Shown: positions 17,774 through 27,435 of the stretch, one piece after another
How the letters are laid out: each line of letters starts with the position of its first letter
Position numbering within the stretch: the first letter of the stretch is position 1
Made by a program: the position numbers and the translations under genes
NCBI RefSeq assembly: GCF_032583975.1
Contig: NZ_JAWHTF010000005.1
Source of the DNA: Gilvirhabdus luticola
Lineage (GTDB): Bacteria; Bacteroidota; Bacteroidia; Flavobacteriales; Flavobacteriaceae
Direction: 5' to 3' (one strand)
Length of the DNA stretch: 64,000 nucleotides
Notes under the pieces: generated by a model
Databases searched by the model: none
What the model saw: the letters and a program-made list of their open reading frames with translations, nothing else
Told to the model about the DNA's origin: nothing

Positions 17774-18136
17774 ATGATGACTGAAATAAATCCAAAATTA
17801 CCAATGCGGAACAAAGATGAAACAAAAGACTACTATATTAATAAATTGGGTTTTATTCAATTGGGAAGTAAAGACTATGAAGAGTACTTAATGATAAAAA
17901 AGGACCAAATTGAAATTCACTTTTTTTTGTTTAAAGACCTTGACCCAAAAGAAAATTATGGTCAAGTCTACATTAGAACAGACGACATTGACAATCTTTA
18001 TAAATACATACTGGAAAGAAAAGTAAGTATCCACCCTAACGGACTATTAACTCAAAAACCTTGGGGACAAAAAGAATTTTCATTGCTCGATCCAGATAAT
18101 AATTTACTTACATTTGGTCAAAGCATTAAGAAATAA
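17774..18136 (+). CDS. VOC-family (glyoxalase/bleomycin-resistance-like) protein
   Basis: 120 residues, one vicinal-oxygen-chelate unit. Visible are the beta-alpha-beta start (KLPMRNKDETKDYYINKLGF), QIEIHFFLF and the closing EFSLLDPDNNLLTFGQ. Members bind or chelate drugs or act as metal enzymes; which applies is unknown. A His and Glu sit at the usual metal positions (EIHFF, KEFSLLDPD). The start has two ATGs in a row. Confidence 0.84.
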   Translation: MMTEINPKLPMRNKDETKDYYINKLGFIQLGSKDYEEYLMIKKDQIEIHFFLFKDLDPKENYGQVYIRTDDIDNLYKYILERKVSIHPNGLLTQKPWGQKEFSLLDPDNNLLTFGQSIKK

Positions 18137-18148
18137 ACTTTTTAATAC

Positions 18149-18919
18149 ATGATAAAATTTTTTAGACGCATCCGCCAAAAAATGTTGACAGAAAACAAGT
18201 TCAGTAAATATCTCTTTTATGCTGTTGGTGAAATTATACTTGTAGTGATTGGTATTTTAATCGCTTTAAGTGTAAACAATTGGAACCAAGAAAATAAAGA
18301 CCGTAGATTAGGAAATGATTATTTGTTAAGAATTCATCACGATTTGGTACAAGATACTACTGCCTTTAGAAATATCATTACACAAAATAATGCGCTTCGA
18401 GAAGACATTAAAAAGGCTCTAGTAACATTATACAATGGCGTTGATGATATTGAGCAAGTTAAATACATAAGTGAGGTATATGACAAAGCATTGGATCAGG
18501 TTTTTACTCCAAATGACAATACCTATAGGGGAATGGTAAGCTCTGGTACTTTGGGATTGATTTATAACTTGGAATTAAAAGAGAGCATCATAGATCTCTA
18601 TAGTGACTATGATCAAAAAGGAGCATTGTTATTAGCAATAGGAAATTGGATGATCAGTATGGCTACTGCTGAATCTACCCAAACAGATTTAATTAAGTTT
18701 GGTAGTGGCGTTATTGATATTTTCACGACTTCAGAAATGCTTAATGAGTATGATTATGCCTTTTTAAACAATAAAGAAGACCCAAATTTTAAAATGTTGG
18801 TAAGAGCCATTTCAGCTACAGCATTTAACCAAAAAGCAAGTAATGGTATTTATATGGAATTAATAAGCAAGTGCGATAAGGTTTTACAACGAATTGATCA
18901 AGAATTAAAGATAAATTAA
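18149..18919 (+). CDS. DUF6090 family membrane protein, copy 2
   Basis: 256 residues. Same plan as the gene at 16129: MIKFFRRIRQKMLTEN, helix GEIILVVIGILIALS, NNWNQ, then a helical domain with YRGMVSSGTLGLIY in place of the other copy's TFQELISTGTIGILQ. The two proteins are clear paralogues within 2 kb but well diverged, so this is an old duplication or separate gains. It begins 13 bases after the VOC gene and ends at a strong terminator shared with pckA. Confidence 0.85.
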   Translation: MIKFFRRIRQKMLTENKFSKYLFYAVGEIILVVIGILIALSVNNWNQENKDRRLGNDYLLRIHHDLVQDTTAFRNIITQNNALREDIKKALVTLYNGVDDIEQVKYISEVYDKALDQVFTPNDNTYRGMVSSGTLGLIYNLELKESIIDLYSDYDQKGALLLAIGNWMISMATAESTQTDLIKFGSGVIDIFTTSEMLNEYDYAFLNNKEDPNFKMLVRAISATAFNQKASNGIYMELISKCDKVLQRIDQELKIN

Positions 18920-18920
18920 A

Positions 18921-18951
18921 AAAAACGGTGAATTTTTAATTCACCGTTTTT
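18921..18951. terminator. Bidirectional terminator between DUF6090 and pckA
   Basis: AAAAACGGTGAATT pairs with AATTCACCGTTTTT around a 3-base loop. T runs exist on both strands, so it can end both converging genes. Confidence 0.85.
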
Positions 18952-18973
18952 CATTTTTAAAACTAATTATCAA

Positions 18974-20596
18974 TTAAACATGATCTAAATGATGATGTTC
19001 ATCAATCAAAGGACCTCCGTTTAAGATATCTTCACTCGCTTCATTCGCAAATTTTTCAAAGTTTAAATGAAATGAATGCGCCAATTGTATAGACTTACTA
19101 ATATAGGTGCTTACATTATCCCAAGTATTTATCGGGTTTAATATTCCATTGGGTACTTCAGGGCATTCTTTTGGCATATCCAACCCAAATATTGGGTGCA
19201 TTTCATACTCTACATTGTCTAAATCACCATTTAAAATGGCAGTAATCATCGCTCTAGTATATTTAAGTTTAATACGTGAACCTACTCCATAAGCACCACC
19301 ACTCCATCCGGTGTTTATAAGCCATACATTTACATTTGCCTCTTGCATTTTTTTACTTAACATCTCGGCATACACTGTTGGATGTAAAGGCATAAATGGA
19401 GCTCCAAAACAAGCACTAAAAGAAGGCACTGGCTCTGTTATACCAGCTTCTGTACCTGCCACCTTTGCAGTATAACCTGAAATAAAATGGTAAGCCGCTT
19501 GCCCAGGAGATAGTTTAGAAACAGGTGGCAACACTCCAAAGGCATCACAGGTTAAAAAGAAAATGTTTTTAGGGTTACCTGCATAAGATGGCTCCTGTAT
19601 ATTATCAATATGATAAATAGGATAACTTACTCGCGTATTTTGAGTAATTGAGCTGTCCATAAAATCTACTTCTCCATTAGCATTCAGTATCACATTTTCT
19701 AATAAGGCTCCAGGTTTAATTGCTCTAAAAATATCAGGTTCTTTTTCTTCAGTAAGATCAATTACTTTAGCATAACAACCACCTTCAAAATTAAAAATAC
19801 TATTTTCTGCTGTCCAGCCATGTTCATCATCTCCTATCAATTTTCGATTAGGATCTGCCGATAATGTGGTTTTTCCGGTGCCAGATAAACCAAAGAAAAT
19901 TGCAGTATCTCCATCTTCTCCAACATTGGCGGAACAATGCATTGGTAGTACATTTTTATCTGTTGGTAAAATCATATTCAGTGCAGAAAAAATACCTTTT
20001 TTCATTTCACCTGTATAAGCAGAACCACCAACAAGTGCAACTTTTTTAGTAAAGTTGATGATTGAAAAATTACCTTGACGTGTTCCATGAATTTCAGGGT
20101 TTGCCTCATATCCTGGAGCACATAAAACCAACCAATCTTCTTCAAAATTCTCTAATTCTGAAAGTTCTGGTCGCAAAAACATATTGTATATAAACAAATT
20201 AGACCAAGGATACTCTGTAATAGTTCTAATATTAGTTCTATATTTTGGATCTGCACACACATAGCCATCTCTCACATAAATTTCCTTACCTGAAAGATAG
20301 TTTACAATTTCGTTTTGCAATACATCAAAGTTTTCTGGGTCAAATGGTTTATTAACTTTTCCCCACCATACTTTATCTTTAGTATATTCATCTTTTACCA
20401 AAAACCTATCTTGTGGTGATCTACCTGTAAATTTTCCTGTATTTATGGCCAAAGTTCCGTTTGATGTTTCAACTCCCATTCCTTTTTCAACGGTAATTTT
20501 CTGTAATTCTTCTGGAGAAAGGTTCCAATGTGCTACAATATTTTTTAATCCGTACTTCTCTAAATTCATAGTCTTGTTAATTTTTAAATCTTGCAT
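18974..20596 (-). CDS. pckA: Phosphoenolpyruvate carboxykinase (ATP)
   Basis: 540 residues. It converts oxaloacetate and ATP to PEP and CO2, the first step of gluconeogenesis. Visible blocks are FTGRSPQDRF, GGSAYTGEMKKGIFS, the nucleotide loop GLSGTGKTTLS, the metal and phosphate site GDDEHGW and NTGWSGGAYGVG with RIKL. The length fits the family. Translation may begin at 20596 or at the second Met (20569), which gives a more typical N-terminus MNLEKYGLKN. It stands alone on the minus strand, with a terminator 23 bases beyond its stop. Confidence 0.97.
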   Translation of the reverse strand: MQDLKINKTMNLEKYGLKNIVAHWNLSPEELQKITVEKGMGVETSNGTLAINTGKFTGRSPQDRFLVKDEYTKDKVWWGKVNKPFDPENFDVLQNEIVNYLSGKEIYVRDGYVCADPKYRTNIRTITEYPWSNLFIYNMFLRPELSELENFEEDWLVLCAPGYEANPEIHGTRQGNFSIINFTKKVALVGGSAYTGEMKKGIFSALNMILPTDKNVLPMHCSANVGEDGDTAIFFGLSGTGKTTLSADPNRKLIGDDEHGWTAENSIFNFEGGCYAKVIDLTEEKEPDIFRAIKPGALLENVILNANGEVDFMDSSITQNTRVSYPIYHIDNIQEPSYAGNPKNIFFLTCDAFGVLPPVSKLSPGQAAYHFISGYTAKVAGTEAGITEPVPSFSACFGAPFMPLHPTVYAEMLSKKMQEANVNVWLINTGWSGGAYGVGSRIKLKYTRAMITAILNGDLDNVEYEMHPIFGLDMPKECPEVPNGILNPINTWDNVSTYISKSIQLAHSFHLNFEKFANEASEDILNGGPLIDEHHHLDHV

Positions 20597-20799
20597 GATA
20601 TTTATAATTAGTTTTTAAAAAGGTAAAATTACTGTAAAACTCACATAAGAAATATGACATAAGTCACTTCCTGACAATTTCTTTGTTTATTTTTTCTACA
20701 CTTCTCTAAAAGATTTTTATTCACTATCTGTTAACAACTTCCATTTTCTATACTCGTAAATAATTGTATTTTTACGCATACAAAAAACCAAATCACTTC

Positions 20800-21564
20800 A
20801 TGGGAAAAATCATAGCCATTGCTAATCAAAAAGGCGGTGTAGGAAAGACAACAACGTCTGTGAATTTAGCAGCTTCGCTTGGTGTCCTCGAGAAAAAAGT
20901 ATTGCTTATAGATTGTGATCCGCAGGCCAATGCAACTTCTGGATTAGGGATAGATGTTGAGTCTGTCAATATTGGAACCTACCAGCTTTTAGAGCACACA
21001 AATACAGCAAAGGAGGCTATTGTTAAAACCGAAACTCCTAATTTGGATATGATTCCAGCTCATATCGATTTAGTTGCTATAGAGATAGAATTAATAGACA
21101 AAGAAGAACGTGAATACATGCTTAAAAAAGCATTGTTAGAAATAAAAGATAATTACGATTTTATATTAATAGATTGTGCTCCTTCTTTAGGCTTATTAAC
21201 ACTTAATGCCTTGACAGCAGCAGATGCAGTAATTATTCCTATTCAATGTGAGTATTTTGCTCTTGAAGGCCTCGGTAAATTATTGAATACCATAAAGAGT
21301 GTTCAGAAAATTCATAATCCGTCTTTAGATATTGAAGGCTTATTACTTACCATGTACGATTCTCGTTTACGCTTATCAAATCAAGTGGTAGAAGAAGTCC
21401 AAAAACACTTCAATGATATGGTATTTAAAACCATTATTCAGCGCAATGTACGTTTGAGTGAAGCACCAAGTTATGGAGAAAGTATAATAAATTATGATGC
21501 TAGTAGTAAAGGTGCTAGTAATTACTTAAGTTTGGCAAAAGAAATGATTAATAAAAATTCCTAA
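20800..21564 (+). CDS. parA: ParA chromosome-partition ATPase
   Basis: 254 residues. The deviant Walker A KGGVGKTT is near residue 11, with LLIDCDPQANATSGLG, DFILIDCAPSLGLLTLNAL and the C-terminal RNVRLSEAPSYGE block. It works with ParB to separate replicated origins. The frame is open from a TTG at 20764, but the ATG at 20800 gives the exact family start (MGKIIAIANQKGG). Its stop and the parB ATG are 2 bases apart. Confidence 0.96.
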   Translation: MGKIIAIANQKGGVGKTTTSVNLAASLGVLEKKVLLIDCDPQANATSGLGIDVESVNIGTYQLLEHTNTAKEAIVKTETPNLDMIPAHIDLVAIEIELIDKEEREYMLKKALLEIKDNYDFILIDCAPSLGLLTLNALTAADAVIIPIQCEYFALEGLGKLLNTIKSVQKIHNPSLDIEGLLLTMYDSRLRLSNQVVEEVQKHFNDMVFKTIIQRNVRLSEAPSYGESIINYDASSKGASNYLSLAKEMINKNS

Positions 21565-21566
21565 TT

Positions 21567-22472
21567 ATGGCGAAAGCAACTAGGAAACAAGCATTAGGCA
21601 GAGGATTGTCGGCTCTTTTAAAAGACCCAAGTAATGATATTTCTTCTGTTCAGGATAAAAATGCAGACAAGGTTATTGGTAGTATTGTAGAATTAGACAT
21701 AAATACCATTGAGGTCAATCCGTTTCAGCCAAGAACCAACTTTAATGAAGAGTCACTGCGCGAATTGGCCTCATCGATCAAAGAACTTGGTGTTGTACAA
21801 CCAATTACCGTAAGAAAATTAGGTTTCAATAAATACCAATTGGTTTCTGGTGAACGTCGTTATAGAGCTTCTAAATTAATTGGTCTGGAAACCATTCCTT
21901 CTTATATCAGGATTGCCAACGATCAGGAATCTCTTGAAATGGCCTTGGTAGAGAACATTCAAAGACAAGATCTAGACCCAATTGAAATTGCATTGTCTTA
22001 TCAACGTTTAATTGATGATATAAACCTCACTCAAGAAGACATGAGCGTACGTGTTGGTAAAAAGCGTTCAACTATAGCCAATTATTTACGCCTTTTAAAA
22101 TTAGATCCTATTATTCAGACTGGCATGCGAGATGGTTTCATCTCAATGGGTCATGGTCGTGCTATCATTTCTGTAGAAGACCAAAACACCCAACTTGATA
22201 TTTACGAGAAGGTCATCACAAAAAAACTGTCGGTTCGAGAAACCGAAAATCTGGTCCGTAATTACAATTTAAAAAAAGAGAATACCAATAATCCAAATCC
22301 TCAAGAAGAACTCCCGAATTTTATTAAAAATGGTATAAAAGAGTTTTCAGAATACTTTGGACATAAAATAGACGTTAAAGTTTCTAATAACGGAAAAGGG
22401 AAAATTACGATTCCGTTTCATTCAAAAGAAGATTTTATTCGTATAAAAAAACTGGTAGAACGTGCAAAGTAA
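21567..22472 (+). CDS. parB: ParB/Noc-type partition protein
   Basis: 301 residues. An N-terminal tail (ALGRGLSALLKD), then the CTP-binding ParB core with VNPFQPRTNF, SGERRYRAS and ENIQRQDLDPIEIA, and a helix-turn-helix (MSVRVGKKRSTIANYLRLLKL). The C-terminal dimer domain follows. It binds parS sites and loads partition complexes. The stop overlaps the GTG start of the next gene by 11 bases. Confidence 0.96.
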   Translation: MAKATRKQALGRGLSALLKDPSNDISSVQDKNADKVIGSIVELDINTIEVNPFQPRTNFNEESLRELASSIKELGVVQPITVRKLGFNKYQLVSGERRYRASKLIGLETIPSYIRIANDQESLEMALVENIQRQDLDPIEIALSYQRLIDDINLTQEDMSVRVGKKRSTIANYLRLLKLDPIIQTGMRDGFISMGHGRAIISVEDQNTQLDIYEKVITKKLSVRETENLVRNYNLKKENTNNPNPQEELPNFIKNGIKEFSEYFGHKIDVKVSNNGKGKITIPFHSKEDFIRIKKLVERAK

Positions 22473-23067
22473 ATTTGTAATAGCAACTTTATGCACTTTA
22501 TTTTTTTCCTTTTCGACTTTTTCTCAAGAAGATAAGGATGAAAAAGAAAAAGATCGTAAATACACTCTTAAAACTGAAGAAATCACAGTTGAAGCGGCTT
22601 CCGTAGAGAGTAAGCCTTTTGATCCTTTAAGCCCATCAACAGCAGCATTCTATTCTGCCGTACTTCCTGGTCTTGGACAAGCCTATAACAAAAAATATTG
22701 GAAAATACCTATAATATATGCAGCTCTTGGAACTAGTATTTATTTTTATATAGATAACAATAATGAATATCACAGGTATAGAGATGCCTACAAAAGGAGA
22801 TTAGCTGGCTTTAAGGATGATGAATTTTATGGTCGCGTAACTGATGATGGTCTGCGTAATGCTCAAAAACAACTCAATAAAAACAGAGAAATATCTATTC
22901 TTGTTACCATTGGTATTTATGCCTTAAATATTATTGATGCCAATGTTGATGCTCATTTATTGCAATATAATGTTGATGACAACTTATCTTTGAGACCACA
23001 TTATAAAATCAATGAATTTGATTATAAAAGCAGTGATGTTGGACTAACACTAAACTTTCAATTTTAA
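22462..23067 (+). CDS. DUF5683 membrane protein
   Basis: 201 residues. Signal peptide (FSFSTFSQ), acidic linker, then DPLSPSTAAFYSAVLPGLGQAYNKKYWKIP and a membrane hairpin, the DUF5683 signature found in Bacteroidota. The start is a GTG inside the parB end; no in-frame ATG lies near. Its TAA overlaps the dapB ATG (TAATG). The place between parB and dapB is typical for this phylum. Function is unknown. Confidence 0.88.
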   Translation: MQSKFVIATLCTLFFSFSTFSQEDKDEKEKDRKYTLKTEEITVEAASVESKPFDPLSPSTAAFYSAVLPGLGQAYNKKYWKIPIIYAALGTSIYFYIDNNNEYHRYRDAYKRRLAGFKDDEFYGRVTDDGLRNAQKQLNKNREISILVTIGIYALNIIDANVDAHLLQYNVDDNLSLRPHYKINEFDYKSSDVGLTLNFQF

Positions 23068-23768
23068 TGAAATTAGCCATCCTAGGATACGGAAAAATGG
23101 GTAAAACCATAGAGCGCATTGCTAAAGATCGCGGTCACAATATTGTAATTATTGCCGATGTAGATACCGTATATAATATCACCAAGGCTGATGTTGCTAT
23201 AGATTTTAGCGTTCCAACAGTGGCATTAAATAATATATCAAATTGTTTAAACAACAATGTTCCTGTTATTTCTGGAACCACAGGCTGGTTGCAAGATTTC
23301 GATAAAGCTGTTAGTTTATGTAAAGAAAAAAATGGAGCTTTTATTTATGCATCGAATTATAGTTTGGGCGTCAACATCTTTTTTGAATTGAATAAAGTAC
23401 TTGCAAAAATGATGAGTAATTTATCTCAATATAATATTGATATTGAAGAAATTCATCATACACAAAAGTTAGATGCACCAAGTGGTACAGCCATTTCTTT
23501 GGCTAATGATATCATTAAAGAACATTCTAAATATAACCAATGGTCTTTAAGTGAAAATGTCGAAGGCTCAATTCCTATTACAGCCAAAAGAATTGAAAAT
23601 GTGCCTGGAACGCACACTATTAATTACGAAAGTAACGTAGATAGTATTAGTATTAAACATACAGCTTATAGCAGAGATGGCTTTGCGCTCGGTGCAGTAA
23701 TAGCAGCAGAGTGGATTTTAGATAAAACTGGTGTTTTTAGTATGAAAGATGTGTTAAATATTAGTTAA
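23067..23768 (+). CDS. dapB: 4-hydroxy-tetrahydrodipicolinate reductase
   Basis: 233 residues. It catalyses an NAD(P)H step on the path to lysine and diaminopimelate. The nucleotide site GYGKMGKTIE is near the N-terminus, with the loop SGTTGW, the block ASNYSLGVNIFFE and the catalytic region EIHHTQKLDAPSGTA, where the His pair and the Lys act. The length is at the short end of the family, as in other Bacteroidota. Confidence 0.95.
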   Translation: MKLAILGYGKMGKTIERIAKDRGHNIVIIADVDTVYNITKADVAIDFSVPTVALNNISNCLNNNVPVISGTTGWLQDFDKAVSLCKEKNGAFIYASNYSLGVNIFFELNKVLAKMMSNLSQYNIDIEEIHHTQKLDAPSGTAISLANDIIKEHSKYNQWSLSENVEGSIPITAKRIENVPGTHTINYESNVDSISIKHTAYSRDGFALGAVIAAEWILDKTGVFSMKDVLNIS

Positions 23769-23834
23769 TCATGAATTTTTGAGTAACAAATAAGAATGTT
23801 TTTTCACTTACAAAAAAATTAAATATATAGAATT

Positions 23835-25418
23835 ATGACATTATCGCAATGGGGAATTTTCTTCTTAATACTTCAGTTCATCCATGGTTTAGGCACATGG
23901 AAACTTTACATTAAAGCAGGAAGAAAAACATGGGAAGCATTTGTGCCAATCTACAACGCCGTAATTTTAATGAAAATTATAAACAGATCTGTTTGGTGGA
24001 CACTTTTACTTTTCCTTCCTATTGTTAATCTCATAATGTTTCCTGTCGTTTGGGTTGAAACCGCTAGAAGCTTTGGAAAAAACACCTATTTAGATACGTT
24101 TTTAGCTGTTGTTACTCTTGGATTCTATAATTACTATTTAAATTATGTTGCAGACGTAAAATATATTGAAGATAGAAGTCTGCATCCAAAGTCAGGTTCT
24201 GGAGAATGGGTAAGTTCTATTTTGTTTGCTATTGTTGCTGCAACGATTGTACATACCTATTTTATTCAGCCTTACACTATTCCTTCATCATCACTTGAAA
24301 AATCATTATTGGTTGGCGACTTTCTATTTGTAAGCAAATTCCATTATGGTGCTCGAGTTCCAATGACCACCGTAGCTGCTCCTATGGTCCATGATACTAT
24401 TCCAATATTGAAAAATAAATCGTATCTCTTTAATGACCATTTTGAAAAAAGAAATACCTCATGGAAAAATAAACTACAGTTACCATATATGAGGTTACCT
24501 GGATTCGAAAAGATTGAGCGAAATGAAATCGTTGTGTTTAATCAACCGGCAGATACATTACTGGACATGAATGATTTCAATCCAAATAGAAATTATTACA
24601 AGCCTATCGATAAGAAAACAAATCTGGTAAAACGTTGTGTAGGTATTCCGGGAGATTCACTTGAAGTGCGTGATGGATATGTGTATATAAATGGTGAAAA
24701 GAATGAATTGCCAGATAGAGCACATTTACAATTCAGTTATTTTGTTCAGCCGAAGTCTACACAGTTTGATCCGAGATTCTTGAAAGAAAGATATGATATC
24801 ACGGATAACTTTGGCATCATCAATAATCAGAATACATATTACTTTTCTGCAATTTCTGATGAAGCATTAGCCAAGTTTAAAAATAACCCCAATGTGGTTA
24901 GCATAACACCAAATATAAAAGAAAAAGGTGTTAGAGACTCAAACATTTTTCCTCATAATCCCAATTATAATTGGAATGTAGATTTTTTTGGACCATTATA
25001 TATTCCTGAAAAAGGAAAAACTATTAACATTAATTTAGATCTACTACCTCTTTATAAAAGGGTTATTACCGAATATGAGGGCAACACATTGCAAATAAAA
25101 GGCAATCAAATCTTAATAAATGGTGAGGTTGCATCTACATATACTTTTAAGCAAGATTATTACTGGATGATGGGTGATAATCGTCATAACTCCATTGATG
25201 CAAGAGCTTGGGGTTTTGTTCCTTTTGACCACGTTGTTGGTAAACCAGTTTTTATATGGATGAGTTGGGATGGACTTAAAAATCCGCGTTGGGAACGTTT
25301 CTTTACAACTGTGCATGGTACTGGAAAAGCAACGTCATATTTTATTCCGTTCTTGGTTTTATTATTTGGCTGGATTGGATTTAGCAAATGGAGAAAACGG
25401 AAGAAAGAAAAACAATAG
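23835..25418 (+). CDS. lepB: Signal peptidase I, long form with N-terminal DUF5684-like region
   Basis: 527 residues, about twice the size of typical LepB. It cleaves signal peptides at the inner membrane. Residues 1-110 form a helical membrane region (WKLYIKAGRKTWEAFVPIYN) of DUF5684 type. The catalytic core follows: IPSSSLEKSLLVGD with nucleophile Ser153, and LVKRCVGIPGDSLEV with general base Lys266, then YWMMGDNRHNSIDARAWGFV. Between the Lys block and the last box lies an insert of about 120 residues. A last membrane helix ends the protein. This long form is usual in Flavobacteriaceae. Confidence 0.94.
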   Translation: MTLSQWGIFFLILQFIHGLGTWKLYIKAGRKTWEAFVPIYNAVILMKIINRSVWWTLLLFLPIVNLIMFPVVWVETARSFGKNTYLDTFLAVVTLGFYNYYLNYVADVKYIEDRSLHPKSGSGEWVSSILFAIVAATIVHTYFIQPYTIPSSSLEKSLLVGDFLFVSKFHYGARVPMTTVAAPMVHDTIPILKNKSYLFNDHFEKRNTSWKNKLQLPYMRLPGFEKIERNEIVVFNQPADTLLDMNDFNPNRNYYKPIDKKTNLVKRCVGIPGDSLEVRDGYVYINGEKNELPDRAHLQFSYFVQPKSTQFDPRFLKERYDITDNFGIINNQNTYYFSAISDEALAKFKNNPNVVSITPNIKEKGVRDSNIFPHNPNYNWNVDFFGPLYIPEKGKTININLDLLPLYKRVITEYEGNTLQIKGNQILINGEVASTYTFKQDYYWMMGDNRHNSIDARAWGFVPFDHVVGKPVFIWMSWDGLKNPRWERFFTTVHGTGKATSYFIPFLVLLFGWIGFSKWRKRKKEKQ

Positions 25419-25429
25419 ACATTAGATAA

Positions 25430-26050
25430 ATGAACATTGTTATTCATCTGACTTACTTTCCAAACATAGCGCATTTTGTAGGTATGTTAAAGGCAAATGA
25501 ATTAACTTTTGAGATAGATGATAATTACCAAAAACAAACTTATAGAAACAGAGCTTATATTTATGCAGCCAACGGAAAGTTGCTTTTGAATATTCCAGTA
25601 ATTCACACTCAAAAGAACAGACAAAAATATCGTGATGTAAAAATTGCCAATATTTCCAAATGGCAGGAACTACATTGGAAGTCTCTGGAGTCGGCTTACA
25701 GAACTTCACCTTTTTTTGAGTTTTATGAAGACGATTTAAAACCATTGTTTACAACTAAAGCCAATTATCTTATGGACTTTAATTTTAAATGTTTTGAAAC
25801 TATTTGTGATTGCATTCAACTAGACTTAAACATATCTAAAACAGTGAAATTTGAAAAAGAAGTTAAAGACAAAGCTGACTACAGGATTTTAGTGAATGCA
25901 AAAAAGGAACAATCGTTTGAATTCGAAAGTTATACTCAAGTATTCATTAATAAGCATGGATTTATTTCTAATTTGAGCATCTTGGATTTACTCTTCAACG
26001 AAGGTCCAAATACATCACAGTATTTATTATCTCAAGAATTAAATTTTTAA
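25430..26050 (+). CDS. WbqC-like family protein
   Basis: 206 residues. The N-terminal block TYFPNIAHFVGMLKANELTFEIDDNYQKQ continues with YRNRAYIYAANGKLLLNIPV and WQELHWKSLESAYRTSPFF, matching the WbqC family (some members linked to sugar or O-antigen loci). The exact reaction is unknown. It begins 11 bases after lepB and overlaps the next gene by one base (TAATG), a conserved neighbourhood. Confidence 0.85.
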   Translation: MNIVIHLTYFPNIAHFVGMLKANELTFEIDDNYQKQTYRNRAYIYAANGKLLLNIPVIHTQKNRQKYRDVKIANISKWQELHWKSLESAYRTSPFFEFYEDDLKPLFTTKANYLMDFNFKCFETICDCIQLDLNISKTVKFEKEVKDKADYRILVNAKKEQSFEFESYTQVFINKHGFISNLSILDLLFNEGPNTSQYLLSQELNF

Positions 26051-26358
26051 TGATACAGCAAGGTGTTCATTATGGAATTCATTTTATTATTCCCTTGGTT
26101 GTCGCTTTGATTTTTTTTAAATCAACATGGAAAATGGCTTATTTGATTATGATTTCTACAATGCTGATCGATTTGGACCATCTATTTGCCAACCCAATTT
26201 TTGACGCTAACAGATGTAGTATCAATTTTCACCCTTTACATTCATACTTTGCTATTGTGTTATATGTTTTACTATTATTGCCAAAAAGTACAAGAATAAT
26301 CGGTTTAGGTTTGATGATTCACATTTTAGCAGATAGTATGGATTGTCTATTCATGTAA
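26050..26358 (+). CDS. DUF6122 membrane protein
   Basis: 102 residues with three membrane helices. A conserved set of acidic and His residues (MLIDLDHLFANP, NFHPLHSYFA, IHILADSMDCLF) is typical of DUF6122. The pattern of D and H in the membrane suggests metal-dependent chemistry, but no function is known. Its 3' end overlaps the converging EEP gene by 12 bases. Confidence 0.85.
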   Translation: MIQQGVHYGIHFIIPLVVALIFFKSTWKMAYLIMISTMLIDLDHLFANPIFDANRCSINFHPLHSYFAIVLYVLLLLPKSTRIIGLGLMIHILADSMDCLFM

Positions 26359-27372
26359 AGCAAACGTTGCTTTAATTGGATAGTGGTCTGAATACTTTTC
26401 GTTGAAGTTTTTAAAGCTTGTAACCTCAAAACTATTATCACATAAAATAAAATCTATTCTTAAAGGAATTAATTTAAACAAATACGATCTTCCAAAGCCA
26501 CTTCCAGATTCTTTAAATGCATCTACAAAATCTCCTTTGATGTGCTTATAGGCATACGAAAACGAGGTATTATTCAAATCACCACAAACTATCATTTTAT
26601 ACTTACACTGCTTTTTGTGTTCTTGAAATAATTCTACTTGAGATTGTTGCATTTTGAACGTATTGGCTACACGTTTTAAAAGCTTTTCAGATTCTTCTTC
26701 GTTAAAATTATTGGCATTGGCATCAATCCTCATGGATTGTAAATGAACATTATAAATTCTAATTGTATCTTTTCCTTTGGCGATATCAGCAAAAATGGCG
26801 TTGTTAGATGTATTAGGAAATTCGATAGAACCTGAATTAACAATAGGAAAATTGGAAAAAATAGCTTGACCATACTTCGTTTTGTTACCTGAAAGTTTTT
26901 CGTATTTATACTTAAAAAACGAAAGATCTACATCTTTATGTGGATGGTACTCTTGTAAAGCCAAAACATCTGGCGCTTCAGTTTTTATCAAACCAACAAT
27001 ATTTTCTTCAATATTATCTTCCTCAATCCATTTATAAAGATTGAATAACCTGACATTGTAATTTATCACAGAAAAACTGTCTGGCTTTTTTTCGTCTTCA
27101 CCAGAAGAGAATTTGTACAGAGACCCAAAACAAAAATAGCCAATAAGTAAAACTACAAACGACAAAAAGAGTTGTTTTTTTAGCTTAAAAAACCAATACA
27201 TAAAAAACAATATATTAAGTATGATTAAGAATGGAACTCCTAAACTTAACACAGAAAGAATGGGAAATGTCCTTGGCGGAATAAGAGGTAAAGTGTAAGA
27301 GAATAAAAGTAAAAGAGCAACAATAGCATTACAAAAAAATACAATCTTGCCAATAAAACTTAATTTTTTCAT
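26347..27372 (-). CDS. Endonuclease/exonuclease/phosphatase-family membrane protein
   Basis: 341 residues. About three membrane helices at the N-terminus (to residue 90), then an EEP fold: VINYNVRLFN, DVLALQEYHPH, IYNVHLQS, VCGDLNNTS and YSDHYPIKATF, including the catalytic Glu and the SDH His. The EEP core hydrolyses phosphodiesters or phosphate; the membrane anchor points to an envelope substrate. The natural substrate is not known. Confidence 0.9.
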   Translation of the reverse strand: MKKLSFIGKIVFFCNAIVALLLLFSYTLPLIPPRTFPILSVLSLGVPFLIILNILFFMYWFFKLKKQLFLSFVVLLIGYFCFGSLYKFSSGEDEKKPDSFSVINYNVRLFNLYKWIEEDNIEENIVGLIKTEAPDVLALQEYHPHKDVDLSFFKYKYEKLSGNKTKYGQAIFSNFPIVNSGSIEFPNTSNNAIFADIAKGKDTIRIYNVHLQSMRIDANANNFNEEESEKLLKRVANTFKMQQSQVELFQEHKKQCKYKMIVCGDLNNTSFSYAYKHIKGDFVDAFKESGSGFGRSYLFKLIPLRIDFILCDNSFEVTSFKNFNEKYSDHYPIKATFALHE

Positions 27373-27435
27373 GTATTAACACTTATTATTTTCAATGCTT
27401 CCAAAAAAATTGTCATAATCGATGTTTCATTGCAA

